10,292 bases of DNA from Propionibacteriaceae bacterium (GCA_003451975.1 DMIX01000381.1:1-10292); one strand, 5' to 3'. Numbered from the stretch's first letter, positions 1 to 5,531 are shown. Program-made: numbers and translations. The notes: generated by a model from the sequence alone, not told the origin.

Positions 1-660
1 GACTATGCCTGGGCCGCGTTCGCGGCTGCCGCAACATTGGCCGCACCGGCCACCCCGGAGTGCTACGGCAGCGGCGCTCTTCGTCCGGTGATGGTGCTGC
101 CAGGCGTCTTTGAGAGCTGGCGCTTCCTGCGTCCGCTCATCCAGCGTCTGCACCAACAGGGGCACCCCGTGCACGTCATCGAGGAGTTGGCCGCGAATCG
201 GCTGCCGATCACCGGCGGCGCCGCCCTGGTGCTGGACGCTGCACGCCACCGCGGCCTGACCGACCTGATGGTGGTGGCCCACAGCAAGGGTGGCCTGGTG
301 GGCAAGCTGGCAATGCTGCGCGACGACGAGCAGCGCATCAGCGCCATGGTCACCATCTGCACCCCGTTCGCCGGGTCCTCCCGGGCGTGCCTGCTCGCGG
401 TGGCGGGCACGGCCGAGCTCTTGCCGGACGCGCCGCTGATTCGAGCCTTGGCCGAGCAGCGTCAGGTCGACCACCGCATTACGGCAGTGTCGGTGCGGTA
501 TGACCAGCATGTTCCCGAAGGCACCACGCTGGCTGGTGCTCGCAACGTGACGTTGCCATTCACCGGCCATTTCCGGGCCACCGCCCACCCGCGCACGTTG
601 GCGGTCATCGCCGATGCCGTCGCGAATCAGAGCAACCGAGCAGCCTCGTCGAATGAATGA
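1..660 (+). CDS. alpha/beta hydrolase (lipase/esterase family), 5' partial
   Basis: The frame is open from the first base of the window, so the N-terminus lies outside it; 219 residues are visible. A TTG at 37 could be read as a start, but it has no Shine-Dalgarno sequence and the upstream codons (DYAWAAFA...) read as protein. The family signs are a 'VMVLPGVFESW' strand with oxyanion-hole region near nt 88, the nucleophile elbow AHSKGG with its Ser codon at 283-285, a candidate acid Asp at 502-504 (RYDQH), and a candidate His at 568-570 (TGHF) or 586-588. These match intracellular or membrane-associated esterases and triacylglycerol-lipase-like proteins common in actinomycetes. The substrate cannot be named. 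The last 34 nt overlap the 3' end of the opposing nitroreductase gene. Fold assignment is firm; the specific reaction is not. Confidence 0.85.
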   Translation, partial: DYAWAAFAAAATLAAPATPECYGSGALRPVMVLPGVFESWRFLRPLIQRLHQQGHPVHVIEELAANRLPITGGAALVLDAARHRGLTDLMVVAHSKGGLVGKLAMLRDDEQRISAMVTICTPFAGSSRACLLAVAGTAELLPDAPLIRALAEQRQVDHRITAVSVRYDQHVPEGTTLAGARNVTLPFTGHFRATAHPRTLAVIADAVANQSNRAASSNE

Positions 661-1223
661 CGCGGGGCGCGCGGCCGATGCCCGTGGGCGGCAACGTGGC
701 CAATGTTCACCACGAGGAAGGAATGCCAGTCGGTGTCGGCCAGGAACTCCGCGTCCACCGCGGCGGTGTCGAATCCTCCCAGGGGCCCGGCATCCAACCC
801 GACGGCTCGCACTGCAAGCAGGAAGGCCCCGGCCTGGAGCCACGAGTTGTCTGCAGCCTTGGCCTGGCGGCGTGGCGCGTCGGCGGCCAGTGTCGCTCCT
901 AGGTCGGGTTTGTACGGGTTGAGCACCGCCAGATGGCGGTGAAAGCTGTGATCTGCGGCCAGGATCGCCGACACCGGAGCCGTCGCGGCGTAGTCGCGGT
1001 TCTTGGCGGCCAACAGCGGCAACAATCGGGCCTTCGCCCGGTCGGTGCGCACGAAGACCACCCGCAGCGGCTGACAGTTCTGCGAGGTCGGAGTGTATTT
1101 CGCAAGGTCGTAGATGGCCTGCAGTTGATCATCGCCGATCGCGGTGTCGGTGAATCGATAGGCGGTGCGCCCTTCGGTGAAGATGTGCGTTGCGCTGAGC
1201 TCAGTCGGGTTTGAGGCTGCCAT
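627..1223 (-). CDS. RutE/HadB-type nitroreductase family flavoprotein (putative malonic semialdehyde reductase-like)
   Basis: This 198-residue protein matches the length and layout of the RutE branch of the FMN-dependent nitroreductase superfamily. An N-terminal helix (ELSATHIFTEGRTAYRF) is followed by the flavin-binding segment 'KYTPTSQNCQPLRVVFVRT' (E. coli RutE has GPTSANCSPARIVF) and the C-terminal 'GLDAGPLGGFD' motif (RutE: GLDTGPMSGFD). It ends with an 'SFDEAARLL' tail like that of RutE. RutE reduces malonic semialdehyde to 3-hydroxypropionate in pyrimidine breakdown, but no other rut gene is visible, so the substrate here may be another aldehyde, enone or nitro compound. The ATG at 1223 has GGAAGG about 9 nt upstream. 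The gene is divergent from the amidotransferase gene across 142 bp and tail to tail with the hydrolase gene. Confidence 0.88.
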   Translation of the reverse strand: MAASNPTELSATHIFTEGRTAYRFTDTAIGDDQLQAIYDLAKYTPTSQNCQPLRVVFVRTDRAKARLLPLLAAKNRDYAATAPVSAILAADHSFHRHLAVLNPYKPDLGATLAADAPRRQAKAADNSWLQAGAFLLAVRAVGLDAGPLGGFDTAAVDAEFLADTDWHSFLVVNIGHVAAHGHRPRAPRHSFDEAARLL

Positions 1224-1278
1224 GGCGATGATCCTTCCGATTCGCTGCTGAATAGAACCTCGTCGGCAGCGAGTTATT

Positions 1279-1295
1279 CCGCGTCAAAAACGCGG
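1279..1295. promoter_or_regulatory. inverted repeat CCGCGT-N5-ACGCGG in a divergent intergenic region
   Basis: Perfect 6-bp arms flank CAAAA, midway between the divergent starts at 1223 and 1366. The region 1224-1365 contains no gene. The repeat also carries TTGACG on the minus strand, a possible -35 for the nitroreductase gene, but no good -10 follows it. It could be an operator for either gene; no cognate regulator is recognised. A second, looser dyad, TCGCTGC-N17-GCAGCGA, lies at 1242-1272. Confidence 0.35.
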
Positions 1296-1353
1296 CGATC
1301 CGCCTGTAGCACGCACGCGCCCCAGCCGTAACACTGCCGTCAGATTGGCCACC

Positions 1354-1366
1354 TACTGTGGAGCTA
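1354..1366 (+). promoter_or_regulatory. -10 element of a leaderless promoter (TACTGT)
   Basis: TACTGT at 1354-1359 fits the actinobacterial -10 consensus TANNNT. It ends 6 nt before the ATG at 1366, the spacing expected when transcription begins at the start codon. No clear -35 is seen. GGAG at 1360-1363 is only 2 nt from the ATG, too close to act as a ribosome site. Confidence 0.5.
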
Positions 1367-2085
1367 TGCCAACCCCGACCCGGGCGACGATTCTGCAGCC
1401 CGACCCCGATGTCCCCGTTGATCGTTTCGGCCCCTGGCTGGCCAGCAATCGGGTTCTGGTGCGCGCGGTGCCGCTTTGGGAGCGGCCGATTCCAAGTGTG
1501 GACAGTGTTGGCGATGGCGTGATCCTGCTCGGCGGCAGCATGAGCGCCCACGATCACGAGACCCACGAATGGATCACCCCCCTGAAGCAGTTCGTCGTCG
1601 ACCTGGTGGAAGCCGGGATCCCGCTGCTCGGGATCTGCCTGGGCCACCAGATCCTCGCCGAGGCTTTCGGGGGCACGGTGGTGATCAACGATCCGGCCGG
1701 CGGCGAGCATGGCAGCCAGGAAATCTACTGGACCGGGGCAGCACGCACCGACCCCCTGGTCAGCCGGCTGGCCCTGGGAAGCTCGTCGATCTTCGCCGAG
1801 TCGCATTCAGATGTGGTCACCGAACTACCCAGCGAGGCACGACTGCTGGCCAGCAGCACGCTGTATCGCAACCAGGCCTTCCGACTGGGTTCCGCGGTAG
1901 GCGTGCAGTTCCACCCCGAGGCCTCACCGGACCTGATGGCCCGCTGGGCGGAGATGGACGGTATGAACGGCCGCGAGATGCGCCGCCACCTGAACACCAT
2001 CGACACCGATCTGTCGCGCAATGGGCGGCTGCTGGCCCACAGCTTCAGCAATCATCTGCAGGCCCGGCACGCGCAGGCGGCCTGA
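1366..2085 (+). CDS. class I glutamine amidotransferase domain protein (stand-alone, GuaA-like)
   Basis: This 239-residue stand-alone type 1 glutamine amidotransferase would hydrolyse glutamine and pass ammonia to an acceptor. The nucleophile elbow GICLGHQ has Cys91, and the catalytic His183-x-Glu185 pair sits in GVQFHPE. The oxyanion strand 'VILLGGSMS' lies at about residues 52-60. It resembles the amidotransferase half of GMP synthase, with no ATP-pyrophosphatase domain attached. Such free-standing proteins are often annotated as GMP synthase-like and may act as gamma-glutamyl hydrolases or partner with an unlinked enzyme; the acceptor is unknown. The ATG at 1366 is chosen over an in-frame TTG at 1345 because TACTGT lies exactly 6 nt upstream, implying a leaderless mRNA, and because family N-termini fit it. 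The PLDc_N gene follows 55 nt after the stop. Confidence 0.88.
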   Translation: MPTPTRATILQPDPDVPVDRFGPWLASNRVLVRAVPLWERPIPSVDSVGDGVILLGGSMSAHDHETHEWITPLKQFVVDLVEAGIPLLGICLGHQILAEAFGGTVVINDPAGGEHGSQEIYWTGAARTDPLVSRLALGSSSIFAESHSDVVTELPSEARLLASSTLYRNQAFRLGSAVGVQFHPEASPDLMARWAEMDGMNGREMRRHLNTIDTDLSRNGRLLAHSFSNHLQARHAQAA

Positions 2086-2140
2086 GCAGTCGAGTTCTTT
2101 GCACCCTGCCCTATCGTGGTAACACGAAACGGGAGTTGTG

Positions 2141-2539
2141 ATGCTGCGAGTCTTACCTGCGTTTATCGCTGTGGCGCTGTTGGTGGCTGCCTTGATCGAT
2201 GCCGCCCAAACTCCCGAGTCGCAGGTTCGCAACCTGCAAAAGTGGGTGTGGATTCTCATCATCCTGGTCGTGCCGTTCGCCGGCCCGGTGTCCTGGTTCA
2301 TCGCCGGGCGACCGCGTAACACAGGGCCGGTCACGGCCGCCAACCGCCGGGGTCCAACCCGACCCCGCTTCGAGCAGCCGCACTTCGGACGGGCGCCCGA
2401 TGACGACCCGGAGTTCCTGGCCGGGTTGACGTCGTTGGACACCGAGCACGAGGAGCTACTCAAGAAATGGGAAGCCGATCTCAAGCGACGCGAGGAAGAA
2501 TTGCGTAAGAACGACGATCCTGAGCCCGACCAGCCCTAG
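2141..2539 (+). CDS. small PLDc_N-domain membrane protein
   Basis: This 132-residue protein has two hydrophobic segments, about residues 2-22 and 35-57 (LQKWVWILIILVVPFAGPVSWFIAGR). The pattern of the second, with W...P..GP..WF..GR, is that of the PLDc_N domain (phospholipase D-nuclease N-terminal), which actinomycetes commonly carry as a stand-alone membrane protein of unknown role. A basic Pro/Arg-rich linker follows. The acidic, charged tail, DDDPEFLAGL and then a Glu/Lys/Arg-rich helix to the end, looks like a short coiled coil. Such tails recur in actinobacterial homologues, sometimes annotated as cardiolipin-synthase-like fragments, but no HKD phosphodiesterase motif is present, so catalysis is not expected. 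The ATG at 2141 is preferred over GTG 2138 because GGGAG at 2131-2135 is 5 nt away. The stop overlaps that of the opposing exporter gene. Confidence 0.82.
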   Translation: MLRVLPAFIAVALLVAALIDAAQTPESQVRNLQKWVWILIILVVPFAGPVSWFIAGRPRNTGPVTAANRRGPTRPRFEQPHFGRAPDDDPEFLAGLTSLDTEHEELLKKWEADLKRREEELRKNDDPEPDQP

Positions 2540-3471
2540 GCAGTGATCTTCGCCGCTGCGGAGTCGTCGGCGAGGGCCTCCGTCGCAAGCCCGTCGGCCT
2601 GACGGCGCTGCGAACGCCCAGCCCCGATCAGCACCCCGGCCACCACGACTGCACCACCCACCAATTCCAAGACGCTGGGCCGTTCGGCCAGCACCACCGC
2701 AGCGGTGAGAATGCCCACCACCGGCACCAGCATGGAGAACGGTGCCACCTGACCGGCTGGATAACGAGCCAACAACCAGGTCCACATCCCCGACCCGACG
2801 GCGGTCGCGATCACACAGGTATAGAGCAAGCCCAGCCACGCTGGAATAGCCGTCGGGCTCAGCGAGTTGGCGAGCGCGGCTCCGATGGCGTCGGGTCCCT
2901 CGACCACCAGCGACATCACCAGCATCGGCACCGGCACCACCACCGACATCCACAAGGTGAAGTGCAGCGCATTGGGGGGCTTGGCCAGCCGCGAAGACAG
3001 ATTCCCAAAGGCCCAGCCCAGGGCACCGGCCAGCACCAACAGGAACGGCACCAGGGCCGCAGCCTGGGCCCGTGCGACGCCGACCAGCGCCATGCCGAAC
3101 ACGGCGACCGCGATGCCCCACCATTGACGAGCCCGCACCGTCTCCGACAGCAGGACAGCACCCAGCACCAAGGTGAACGGCCCCGAGGCCTGCAGCACCA
3201 GTGACGCCAAGCCAGTCGGCATCCCGTTGGCCATTCCCAAGTACAGGAAGGTGAATTGCGCCACTCCGAATCCCAGCCCGTAGCCGATCAGCCAGCGCAG
3301 CGGCACCGCCGGCCTGGGCACCAGCAGCACGGTAGGGATGGCGATCAGGGTGAACCGCAGCGCAACCAGCAGCAGCGGCGGGAATGCCTGCAGCGAGAGG
3401 TGGATAGCCAGGAAGTTCACTCCCCAGATCGCGGCGACCGCAACGGCGATCAGACGGTGTCGAAGGGGCAT
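2536..3471 (-). CDS. eamA: EamA/DMT-family exporter (O-acetylserine/cysteine exporter-like)
   Basis: This protein of about 311 residues has ten predicted hydrophobic helices in two repeated EamA halves. It resembles E. coli EamA (YdeD), which exports O-acetylserine and cysteine, in 'IWGVNFLAIHLSL', 'LIGYGLGFGVAQF', 'GMPTGLASLVLQA' and 'RYPAGQVAPFSMLVPVVG'. The C-terminal 30 residues form a hydrophilic, Ala/Asp-rich tail. An in-frame ATG at 3492 gives seven more residues. The ATG at 3471 is preferred because its N-terminus aligns with E. coli EamA residue for residue, and because TTGTGC (3506-3501), a 17-nt spacer and GACGAT (3483-3478) place a plausible promoter 6 nt before it. The gene is divergent from the lysR gene, a typical exporter-regulator pair, and cysE lies 1.2 kb away. 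Family is certain; substrate is inferred. Confidence 0.85.
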   Translation of the reverse strand: MPLRHRLIAVAVAAIWGVNFLAIHLSLQAFPPLLLVALRFTLIAIPTVLLVPRPAVPLRWLIGYGLGFGVAQFTFLYLGMANGMPTGLASLVLQASGPFTLVLGAVLLSETVRARQWWGIAVAVFGMALVGVARAQAAALVPFLLVLAGALGWAFGNLSSRLAKPPNALHFTLWMSVVVPVPMLVMSLVVEGPDAIGAALANSLSPTAIPAWLGLLYTCVIATAVGSGMWTWLLARYPAGQVAPFSMLVPVVGILTAAVVLAERPSVLELVGGAVVVAGVLIGAGRSQRRQADGLATEALADDSAAAKITA

Positions 3472-3500
3472 GTACTCATCGTCCTGCCTCATTTAATGAA

Positions 3501-3522
3501 GCACAAGCGCATCTTTTTGTGC
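3501..3522. promoter_or_regulatory. inverted repeat GCACAA-N10-TTGTGC, candidate LysR operator
   Basis: Perfect 6-bp arms (3501-3506 and 3517-3522) give a 22-bp dyad in the short region between the divergent exporter and regulator genes. The left arm read on the minus strand is TTGTGC, placed as a -35 for the exporter. The dyad lies just upstream of the -10 of the regulator at 3531. A LysR protein bound here could control both genes. The surrounding AT-rich stretch (3491-3530) contrasts with the flanking coding DNA. Confidence 0.55.
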
Positions 3523-3530
3523 ATTTGCTT

Positions 3531-3543
3531 TAGGCTGCCTTCA
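3531..3543 (+). promoter_or_regulatory. -10 element of a leaderless promoter (TAGGCT) for the lysR gene
   Basis: TAGGCT at 3531-3536 matches TANNNT and ends 6 nt before the ATG at 3543; no Shine-Dalgarno sequence is present. The inverted repeat at 3501-3522 covers the expected -35 region, suggesting autoregulation. Confidence 0.5.
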
Positions 3544-4433
3544 TGGACTTGGCGCATCTCGAACTCCTCCGCGAACTCCGTGATCGGGGCACCATCACCG
3601 CAGTCGCCGAAGCCGGCTTCCGCTCACCGTCGGCCGTGAGCCAGCAGCTGCGCAGCGCCGAGAAGGCCTTCGGAGTACGGCTCACCGAACCCGAGGGACG
3701 CCGGCTGCGACTGACCCCGGCCGGACTCCTGCTGGCCGACGGGGCCAGCCAGATCGCCACCGACCTGGCACGCCTGCAGAGCCGACTGGACAGTCTGCGC
3801 GGTGACCCGGTGGGATCGGTTGATGTCTGTGGGCTGCCCAGCGCCACCGAAGTACTCATCCCGCCGCTGCTGACCGCGATTGCCGACAGCGGCATCGAGG
3901 TAGCGCTCACTGATGCCGATATCGCCGAAGCCGACTACGCCCAACAAGCAGCCGACTTCGATGTGGTGATCGCCCACAGCATGAACCAGCGCCCATTCGC
4001 CGATGCGGGCCTGAGCATCGTTCCGGTGGTCGCCGAGCCTCTGGACGTCGCCGTGCCGAGTTCCCATCGCCTGGCCCGCCACGAGCACCTGACCGCTGCA
4101 GACCTCGCCGGAGAGGCGTGGATCGGAGTGCCGGCCGGGTTCCCTTTCGACACGGTACGGATCGCCATCGAGAACCGCGCCGGCGCTGCACTTCAGGTGG
4201 TGCAACGCGTCCGCGACAATCGCGTCGTCGAGGCCCTGGTGGCCCAGGGCCTGGGGTGCGCGCTCCTGCCGCGCTTCACCACCCGTCAACGCGTCGGGCT
4301 CACCACCATCCCGCTGACCGGGGTGGGTGCCACCCGCCAGATCGTGGCGATCGCACGGCCCGACCGCCTCGAACGCGGCGCGGTGCGAGCGGTGGTGGAC
4401 CATCTTGTGACCATCGGATCACAGTTGCGATGA
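3543..4433 (+). CDS. LysR-family transcriptional regulator
   Basis: This 296-residue protein has the usual LysR length and layout. Residues 1-60 are the winged helix-turn-helix: 'LELLRELRDRGTITAVAEAG' and 'SPSAVSQQLRSAEKAFGVRL', ending with 'RRLRLTPAG'. A linker helix follows, then a periplasmic-binding-like effector domain from about residue 90, with 'VGSVDVCGLPSATEVLIPPLL' as the entry strand and a C-terminal 'VEALVAQGLGCALLPRF' that matches the usual second-lobe motif. It is divergently transcribed from the EamA-type exporter and has a dyad between the two starts. The likely role is to sense a metabolite and activate the exporter while repressing itself. With cysE downstream, O-acetylserine or a related amino acid is a reasonable ligand guess, but nothing in the sequence proves it. 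No Shine-Dalgarno sequence precedes the ATG; a leaderless -10 does. Confidence 0.9.
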   Translation: MDLAHLELLRELRDRGTITAVAEAGFRSPSAVSQQLRSAEKAFGVRLTEPEGRRLRLTPAGLLLADGASQIATDLARLQSRLDSLRGDPVGSVDVCGLPSATEVLIPPLLTAIADSGIEVALTDADIAEADYAQQAADFDVVIAHSMNQRPFADAGLSIVPVVAEPLDVAVPSSHRLARHEHLTAADLAGEAWIGVPAGFPFDTVRIAIENRAGAALQVVQRVRDNRVVEALVAQGLGCALLPRFTTRQRVGLTTIPLTGVGATRQIVAIARPDRLERGAVRAVVDHLVTIGSQLR

Positions 4434-4440
4434 CCCCTGG

Positions 4441-4457
4441 GGCGGCTCGATGCCGCC
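4441..4457. promoter_or_regulatory. inverted repeat GGCGGC-N5-GCCGCC upstream of the cys leader
   Basis: Perfect 6-bp arms flank TCGAT. The repeat lies between the lysR stop (4433) and the -10 of the cys leader at 4461, covering where its -35 should be. It could be an operator at the cysE promoter. A lysR terminator is less likely, because no run of T follows the hairpin directly. Confidence 0.4.
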
Positions 4458-4460
4458 TGC

Positions 4461-4473
4461 TAGCCTTTCTGTA
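4461..4473 (+). promoter_or_regulatory. -10 element (TAGCCT) driving the leaderless cysteine leader and cysE
   Basis: TAGCCT at 4461-4466 fits TANNNT and is followed by 6 nt and then ATG at 4473, the same geometry seen at 1354 and 3531. Transcription is predicted to begin at or next to that ATG. No consensus -35 is present. Confidence 0.6.
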
Positions 4474-4544
4474 TGCGCATTGACACCGCCCGGGTTTCCA
4501 CGCCGTCGCTGTGCTGCGCGCTTGCTGGCTGTTGCTGTTGCTGA
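4473..4544 (+). CDS. leaderless polycysteine leader peptide (cysteine attenuator of cysE)
   Basis: This is a 23-residue ORF with ATG at 4473 and TGA at 4542-4544. It starts MRIDTARVS, continues TPSLCC, and ends ALAGCCCC before the stop. Six of 23 residues are Cys: codons TGC TGC at 4512-4517, and TGT TGC TGT TGC at 4530-4541 directly before the TGA. A TANNNT -10 sits 6 nt upstream and there is no Shine-Dalgarno sequence, so it should be translated as a leaderless mRNA. It lies 100 nt upstream of cysE on the same strand. Leaderless polycysteine short ORFs that attenuate cysteine genes have been reported in mycobacteria, and this fits that class. Expected logic: scarce Cys-tRNA stalls ribosomes on the Cys run and raises cysE expression. 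The layout is seen; the mechanism is inferred. Confidence 0.85.
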   Translation: MRIDTARVSTPSLCCALAGCCCC

Positions 4545-4644
4545 GCATGGTTGCTCGCCACCACCAGGAATCATCGGGTCGACATCGGCGTTGACACATA
4601 GTCCGCTGGGTTGGCCCCCACTGAACTCACAGAGAGGATCGCTC
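4543..4644 (+). promoter_or_regulatory. cysE 5' leader with a hairpin at the leader-peptide stop codon
   Basis: A hairpin GAGCA-TGGT-TGCTC (4543-4556) begins inside the leader-peptide TGA, so a ribosome stalled on the preceding Cys codons or terminating there would block it. Further on are a weak TGGG...CCCA pair (4607-4610 with 4617-4620), and GGGTC at 4576-4580, which is complementary to GACCC at 4647-4651 over the cysE start. The cysE ribosome site AGAGAGGA is at 4631-4638. No run of T marks an intrinsic terminator, so control may act on translation of cysE or through Rho. No single switch structure can be proven by eye. Confidence 0.5.
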
Positions 4645-5427
4645 GTGACCCAAGCCCGAGACGAGATCTGGACCAGGATCCGTATTGAGGTGGGCGCCGA
4701 CGCCCAACGCGAGCCGGCCCTGGCCAGCTTCCTGCACACCACTGTGCTCTCCCACGACCGGCTGTGCGATTCACTGTCGTTCATCCTGGCCGCAAAACTG
4801 GGCAGCGAAACCATCACCTCGTTGACGCTGCGAGAACTGATCCGGCAGGCCTTCGACGACGACCCCACCATCGAGGACTCGGTCCGCGAAGACCTTCGCG
4901 CCGTCCTCAGCCGGGACCCGGCGACCCGGGGCTACTCCCAACCCCTGCTGTACTTCAAGGGTTTCCACGCACTGCAGTCCTACCGCGTCGCGCACTACTA
5001 CTGGACCCACGAGCGCGAGGCACTGGCGCTCTATCTGCAGAGCCGCATCTCCGAAGTCTTCGCTGTCGACATCCACCCCGGAGCCCGTATCGGCAAAGGC
5101 ATCATGTTCGACCACGCCACCTCGGTGGTGATCGGCGAGACCGCAGTGGTTGAGGATGACTTCTCCATGCTGCATGAAGTCACCCTCGGCGGCACTGGCA
5201 AAGCCAGCGGTGATCGACATCCCAAGATCGGCAAGGGCGTCATGATCGGCGCCGGAGCCAAGGTGCTGGGGAACATTCGCGTCGGCGAAGGCGCCAAGAT
5301 CGGTGCCGGGTCGGTGGTGCTGGAGGACGTCGCGCCGTTCACCACCGTGGCCGGCGTCCCGGCCCGCCCGGTGAGCTACCCGGTTCATGGGCTTCCCGCA
5401 ATGGATTTCGACTCCGAATCGCTGTGA
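4645..5427 (+). CDS. cysE: serine O-acetyltransferase CysE
   Basis: This 260-residue enzyme makes O-acetylserine from L-serine and acetyl-CoA, the first step of cysteine synthesis. An N-terminal helical SATase domain (residues 1-135, with 'LLYFKGFHALQSYRVAHYYW') precedes a left-handed beta-helix of hexapeptide repeats (about 140-245). The catalytic Asp142 and His157 are in 'VDIHPGARIG' and 'FDHATSVVIGE'; His192 is in 'GDRHPKIG'. It follows E. coli CysE closely along its length but ends about 13 residues earlier and closes with Ser-Leu rather than Ile, so the tail used in E. coli for CysK docking and cysteine feedback is shortened. The GTG at 4645 is chosen over a longer upstream reading because AGAGAGGA lies 6 nt before it and the CysE family starts here. 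It sits behind the polycysteine leader. No cysK is in the window. Confidence 0.96.
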   Translation: MTQARDEIWTRIRIEVGADAQREPALASFLHTTVLSHDRLCDSLSFILAAKLGSETITSLTLRELIRQAFDDDPTIEDSVREDLRAVLSRDPATRGYSQPLLYFKGFHALQSYRVAHYYWTHEREALALYLQSRISEVFAVDIHPGARIGKGIMFDHATSVVIGETAVVEDDFSMLHEVTLGGTGKASGDRHPKIGKGVMIGAGAKVLGNIRVGEGAKIGAGSVVLEDVAPFTTVAGVPARPVSYPVHGLPAMDFDSESL

Positions 5428-5504
5428 TCGCCGCGGTGACCGCCGTGCAACCCTGAACGACACCTTTAGCTCTCTGAATTACGAAACCCCTAGTCAATAG
5501 CAGG

Positions 5505-5524
5505 TCTCAACCAATTGGTTGAGA
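5505..5524. promoter_or_regulatory. perfect 20-bp palindrome, candidate operator
   Basis: TCTCAACCAATTGGTTGAGA is self-complementary over all 20 bases, with no spacer. It lies 78 nt after cysE and 56 nt before the cell-wall hydrolase start, in a 153-bp stretch (5428-5580) with no other gene. Such AT-centred dyads are typical of MarR- or TetR-type dimer sites. As RNA it could form at most an 8-bp stem with a 4-nt loop, and no T run follows, so it is not a good terminator. No promoter hexamers next to it could be assigned with confidence. Confidence 0.55.
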
Positions 5525-5531
5525 GAACGGA

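Noticed and set aside
1201..1806. 201-codon open frame on the minus strand upstream of the nitroreductase
   Set aside because: It overlaps the amidotransferase gene in antisense and crosses the divergent promoter region; no motif is seen.
3624..4403. 259-codon open frame on the minus strand
   Set aside because: It is antisense to the LysR gene, which has clear domain motifs; the product is low-complexity with no family features.
4591..4596. TTGACA, a perfect -35, as a second cysE promoter
   Set aside because: No -10-like hexamer lies 16-19 nt downstream; that stretch is GGCCCCC-rich.
4450..4644. Longer reading of cysE with about 65 extra N-terminal residues from an ATG at 4450
   Set aside because: The extension reads through the leader-peptide region in another frame, has no family similarity, and a GTG with a strong ribosome site at 4645 matches the CysE N-terminus.
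5428..5460. Terminator after cysE from GCGGT-G-ACCGC
   Set aside because: The loop would be one base and no T run follows; it cannot form as drawn.
4771..5463. 230-codon open frame on the minus strand
   Set aside because: It is a shadow of cysE; the plus-strand protein has all catalytic residues.
5505..5524. The 20-bp palindrome as an intrinsic terminator of cysE
   Set aside because: It has no spacer for a stable loop beyond the central bases and is followed by GAACGG, not T residues.
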